A stretch of DNA of 64,000 nt, taken from the NCBI GenBank assembly GCA_963978545.1, contig OZ021722.1, positions 40,007,365-40,071,364 on the forward strand. Direction: 5' to 3'. Below, piece after piece: positions 59,730 to 64,000 of this stretch (position 1 is its first letter; each line of letters starts with the position of its first letter). Source of the stretch: Linyphia triangularis. Taxonomy: Eukaryota > Arthropoda > Arachnida > Araneae > Linyphiidae. The notes under the pieces were generated by a model. The model ran no database searches. It saw only the letters and a list, made by a program, of their open reading frames with translations, and had not been told where the DNA came from. The position numbers and the translations under genes are program-made.

Positions 59730-60247
59730 TTAAATAAGTTGTTTTTTTCTTTCGAATTTCCAAAATTTTCGGTTAGCAGACCTGAATTATTTGGTGGCCC
59801 CAAAAATTCGTGGGCCGTGGGCACGAGCCCCAATTGCCCTGTGTCCCTGATTAGAGCGTTGGCGAGGTTTGATCCCGAGACTTTTTGCGTATTATAGGCT
59901 AGTATTCTGCCGCCCGGACGTGAGTCGGACAATTTGCTAGCATAAGGCAAGGCTTATTGCAATAAACCAGGTTCGCAATAATTTAGTCCAGGCTTATTAC
60001 AATAGGCCACATCTAGACTTATTGAAAAAAGAGTAATCTAGGTATATTACTCTCACTTCCAAAAGTTAAACACGGAGCGGTAAAGTGAAAAAAAATTGAC
60101 AAGTACTGCTTTGATTGACACGAAATGCTGTAAGTAAGTAGCTCTATGTTCATTCATCAAACAAAACAAAAAAATTACAAAGATTAAAAAAAAAAAAAAA
60201 AAAAAAAAAAACTGAGTTGAATTTTTATAAATTATAAGATGACATCA
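58536..60247. other. Repeat-rich stretch with poly(A) runs and a possible decayed DNA element
   Basis: A27 (59096-59122), A32 (59696-59727) and A26 (60186-60211) runs lie here. GGGGCCCTGGGCACCGACCC near 58898 and, inverted, GGGGCTCGTGCCCACGGCCC near 59815 are G/C-rich and loosely complementary, as in hAT MITE ends. Boundaries and duplications could not be fixed. Confidence 0.4.
59855..59940 (-). mobile_element. tRNA-like SINE head, degenerate
   Basis: On the minus strand GGGCGGCAGAATACTAGCC (box-A-like) is followed by GGGATCAAACCTCG (box-B-like) at tRNA spacing. It shares the GGYGGCAGAATRCT core with 1330-1400. The anticodon arm and acceptor stem are not tRNA-like. Confidence 0.4.
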
Positions 60248-60540
60248 TTAACAAAATGCCCTCACCTGCAAACAAAGTGTACAGCGTGTGATCATGCTTG
60301 CTATGAGGTAATCAACCCCTGCAGAGTCCAGTAATCGCCATTTCTCCTGTAGGGCAGTTTCTAAGTCTCTAAGAGTGGCTGGATGCAGCACGGCAGGTCT
60401 ACATGCAGCACGGCCTAGGGTATCCCAAAGATTTTCAATTGAATTAAGGTCCGGAGAGTAAGCCGGCCACTCCATACTCGCAATCCCCTCACCCTTCAGA
60501 AAGTCACCAACTATGGCAGCTCTATGGCTCATTTTTGTCC
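60248..60540 (-). pseudogene. Tc1/mariner transposase, C-terminal fragment
   Basis: The fragment encodes HRAAIVGDFLKGEGIASMEW then PAYSPDLNSIENLWDTLGR, the third catalytic block of Tc1-like DDE transposases (WPA.SPDLNPIE..W). The N-terminal DNA-binding domain and the first two catalytic blocks are absent: upstream sequence loses the frame at about 60540. No TIRs were found, so it is a relic. Confidence 0.85.
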
Positions 60541-62123
60541 CGCCAAACTAATAGATTCATGATCTACTAGCATTTCTTTACGTTCTATGAAAAAAATTCA
60601 GAATGATATCGATGGAATACCTAAACATACAGTAGCCTCTCGGACTGCTTCAGCAATGCGGTTTATATAGTTTGCGAGAATTTCAAACTTCAGATTTCTC
60701 TACGTCATCTGTGCTTCAGAATAGTAGATTTGCGAGCGCGTGTTCTTTCATGTATGTTTTCCTCCCAAAATAAATCCACGAATTCTTGTGGCCTATGGAC
60801 TATCTAAATTTAAATTTTAGTTTTCTAATTATTCTCCGCCCCTAAATATCAGTTTTGGGACTCTTTCCGTATTCGAAAGCTCCTCTGAAGTATGTTACGT
60901 TCTAAATGTAATTGTGCGTCCATTTGTGACTTTTAGATTCCAAAGTAGCAATTTTGGGTAGGCGCGTTTCTTCAGGGTTCCTTATCCTTAATGAGGACTA
61001 TTACGCTCCATCCAATGTGCAACTATTTAATAAATATCTTCTTGTAATGCAATGTGCAACAAATTAGGTCAAGGATTTATAAATTTTAAATTTTAACATT
61101 CTTGTCATCATAGGTATATGAATATTTTTAGAGGGTCATTGAACAAATGATAGAAAATGCCAACTATACATAGTTTAACAATTTCAAGTGACATAAAAAC
61201 TTATCCATTAATTTAATAATTTATTTTAATGCCCTAAAAGCAAATTTTGTCAGAAAACACATTTTTCTTAAAGTGTTCTGGAAGTAAACAAAATAGATTA
61301 ATAAATATCTTGTTCTATACTATTTCTAAGATTTGACATTATTTCAGAATAAGCAAAGAAAACTCCGAATAGAGTAGAAGTATAAATAAAAGCCAAACAA
61401 AATATTTTATGTTTAGTTTTTATTCTTAGTCTAGTAAAAAATTCAAAGCCCACTTTTGATTGTCACATAAATTACTCGTGTATACTATTTTCCTTTTATT
61501 TCGTGTCTTTAATTTTAGCATCATGTAGTCTAGGAGAAAAAGTCCCGTATGTGAGATATATACTTCCATTTGAGAAATTAAACCGAACAGATTTCATTAT
61601 TCTTTTTCTTGGTTGATGAAATAAATATGAGTTTTAATAAGAACCAGCCGACATGACGTTTAGAATTTACAAGACTAAAAACAAAACGTTTCAAATTTTG
61701 TATTCTTGTGACTTATAAAATCCACGCAGAAAGTGGCATGTTAAATTTGAAAGAAAGAAGATAGATAGTTCTTGGAAATAATCCAAGCGTTTTGTTACAA
61801 GTGAAATTCATCTAAACTTTTTGCAATCCGGTGTATCCGCGGGAGACGATATATTAAAAAAATGTTCTACTTCAATTCTTCTTTTTTTTTTAAATGCTAA
61901 TATCGTTTGGTCGTATTCTTGTAAAATAGAAATGCTAGAATATGATTAAATGTATATTATTATTTTATGAAAACGTGAATGAACAAGTGACGAAAATTAG
62001 TTTTCTAGCTAGCAATATATCCTTTTAACGAATCTCTTAAGTGACTTTAAGGCTTTAACAATTGCACGTTTTGTCCAACTTTGTGGTTTCAAACATATCG
62101 TCTGTGTTAACCAAGGAAGTTTA
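60541..62123. other. AT-rich stretch; nothing recognised
   Basis: No ORF, TIR or RNA feature that I can support. Confidence 0.5.
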
Positions 62124-62387
62124 AGCCGGATTTACAGTCGGGGTTCCAGTTTCGATCTACCAGTCGCTACCAGTCGGGGTTCCAGTTTGGATTGTCAGTT
62201 CTGTGACGTCTGCAAAGCGACCGCTGCGCCGTCTGTCGGTGATCACGAAAGAGCGCACGTGATTGGAGATCAGAGTCGCCGGCTCCAGTAAATAGAAAAT
62301 GTTTCATTTACTGGCATCAGTAGCCAGGTGACGTCACAGACTGGCTATCTGCACTGGACCCCCGACTGGTAGCGTGTAAATCTGGCT
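62124..62387. mobile_element. MITE-like element with AGCCRGATTTACA ends, 264 bp
   Basis: The left end is AGCCGGATTTACAGTCGGGG. The right end, reverse-complemented, is AGCCAGATTTACA, then CAGTCGGGGGTCCAGT after a small insert. The local base composition is distinctly more G/C-rich than its surroundings. Target duplication is unclear. Related, more diverged segments follow up to about 63110. Confidence 0.6.
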
Positions 62388-63110
62388 GTAAGACTTATTT
62401 ACAGGTTCCAACACCTGGAACGCTAGTTGGTAAGTTAGTTGAAAGAGCACTGTTACGCGTTGATCAGATTGCCAGAGTTTCGTTTACACAGTACCAGCAT
62501 TGAAATCATCCAGCATTAAAAGCATCCTTTCAGTGGTCACGGGAGAACAAATGTGATTGGATGATGGAGACAGATGTATAAGCAAATGATTGCTTTATAC
62601 GCTACTAGTGCCAAGAAAGCCAACCGGTAAGTTGGTTGGAAGTACTGTCACTGTAATGCGTTGATCAGAATGCCAGCTTCGCGCTTACATAGTGTCAGAA
62701 ATATGAACAATCTAGACATTGAACCACTGCTGCGTCGCCTGTCAGTGATTACCGAAGAGCGCAAGTTTTTGGATGATTGAAGTTGGAAATTGACGCACCA
62801 GTAAATATAAAATATTTTATCTACTGAAGAAGCCACTAATCTGATCACTTGACAATAAACTTGTTTTTTTCTGGTACTGGAAAGTGTACACGGTATTAGT
62901 GGTGATCTCCTGGACTGGTGATCTCAAGTGGTTCACCGACTTGTAACGTGTTGATCAGCCTTAAATGGAAAATTTTTGATTTTTGGAGCCGCCAGCCACA
63001 TGAGGTCACGTGGCAAACTGGTTTCTCCTGAGATTGGAGTGAAGCGTTTATATGATACAAACACTGGCATTTAATGACTGGCAATTTCAACTGGAACGCT
63101 TATTGCTACT
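62388..63110. repeat. Cluster of diverged relatives of the 62124-62387 element
   Basis: Segments near 62400-62600 and 62610-62890 share GTTGGTAAGTTRGTTGRAAG and GCGTTGATCAGAWTGCCAG. The 62124 element and the 62610 copy share CTGCGYCGYCTGTCRGTGAT followed by GAAGAGCGCA-like sequence. A fourth partial copy appears at about 62900-63110 (ACGTGTTGATCAGCC). Each is about 200-280 bp. Confidence 0.55.
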
Positions 63111-63625
63111 TTGTAAATAAGTTTTAACATTTGAGTGCCTATGACGTCATTATTGTGTCACACATTGGGAGAACGTTTTTGACTGACGTCGCCTGATTTA
63201 TTAGAGGAATATATTTATCGCAGACGATTTTGAATGCAGACACAAAAACAGAGCAGCTGATGGTTTTGTGAAACTGTATCAATGTAATCTTGGAACACTG
63301 CAGAACGGAAGAAAAATGGTGATTGTATGAATGGTTGTCGGCAGTACTTTTTTAAAGGAACATCGATTTTGTTTCGTAAGTAAGTTGAATTTAAATTTTT
63401 ACATTATTATGTTGGTCCAAATTTTTTAAAAATATATTTTTTATACTTAATTATGACGTCAAAATGTTGTGCTTACAATTTTACTATTCACTGCATCATA
63501 AAAATGCAAGCAAAACTGAATGGTGTAGCAAAATGTAATAAAGTAGCACAAAATTGTGATTGGTGTTTAGAAAATAAATTTTATTGTTCTGATCTGAATT
63601 CTATGCTCTGAAATATAGTTAAAAT

Positions 63626-63660
<35 letters not shown>

Positions 63661-64000
63661 ATGATTTAAAATCAATTTCATAGTTTAAAGAAGATGAAAT
63701 GTAAGAACCATTAATCCATACTAATAAAATTTTGAATAAAGTTTGCAAAATATTATCTCTATTTCTCAACTACAATCTAATCTCATTAAACAAAAGTAAA
63801 TAAAATTAAGTTTTTTGTATTAACAGCACTTTTTACTTTTGTTATATTTGGCTTTGACTTTTATAAGTGGTTCGCCATAAATAAAGAAACACGATAAAAT
63901 ATTTCAATTCTTTTTTTCATGTAAAAAGTAGCACCGTTTGTATATTTTCTTATCTTTTAGTATTTAGTTTTTTTATACCACTTTTTTTTAAATTGCGTAA
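63111..64000. other. AT-rich right edge; nothing recognised
   Basis: Contains an A29 run at 63630-63658. No ORF or exon is supported. Confidence 0.5.

Overview
This is AT-rich animal nuclear DNA. It holds long introns, dense transposon debris, microsatellites and homopolymer runs. I see no bacterial operons, CRISPR arrays or rRNA. The protein-coding content (AP-3 beta, SCAMP and neugrin homologues) and the mix of Ty3/gypsy, hAT, mariner/pogo elements and tRNA-SINEs suggest an arthropod. A chelicerate such as a spider is my best guess, but that is an inference from base composition and repeat style.

Layout. (1) 537-17940, minus: the 5' twenty coding exons of the AP-3 adaptor beta subunit; the C-terminal exons lie beyond the left edge. 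Its introns carry a pogo/Tigger-like MITE, a 2.6-kb hAT-type element with perfect 8-bp target duplications, a LINE scrap and tRNA-SINEs. (2) 17941-21153: the spacer between divergent AP3B and SCAMP, with a possible small two-exon minus-strand gene at 20708-21105. (3) 21154-31134, plus: a complete nine-exon SCAMP gene, followed by a long presumptive 3' UTR. (4) 34809-39805, minus: a very young Ty3/gypsy LTR element. Its LTRs are 219 bp with one mismatch, and its target duplication is TACTA. Its single 1129-residue ORF has RT, RNase H and integrase but lacks capsid, zinc knuckle and protease. (5) 40755-46700, plus: a full-length Ty3/gypsy element with gag, pol, PBS, PPT and near-identical LTRs. 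Two features stand out: a GTTAAAC slippery site directly before the gag stop, and heat-shock-element arrays just upstream of the TATA box in both LTRs. (6) 48622-53690, minus: a complete three-exon neugrin homologue. (7) 53956-55985, plus: a decayed hAT element with a ZBED5/SCAND3-type transposase pseudogene, 265 bp upstream of the neugrin start codon. (8) 56-64 kb: gene-poor sequence with microsatellites, one orphan exon-like segment (58410-58535), a Tc1/mariner transposase tail and a cluster of diverged MITE-like repeats.

The host genes cover vesicle traffic (AP-3 cargo sorting; SCAMP in post-Golgi and endosomal recycling) and mitochondrial ribosome/RNA biology (neugrin). They show no operon-like link. 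The best candidate for something undescribed is the gypsy element at 40755-46700, which reads as a heat-shock-inducible retrotransposon that makes its Pol by -1 frameshifting. Next is the capsid/protease-less but recently inserted element at 34809-39805. Exon coordinates were worked out by hand from reading frame, GT/AG sites and phase continuity.
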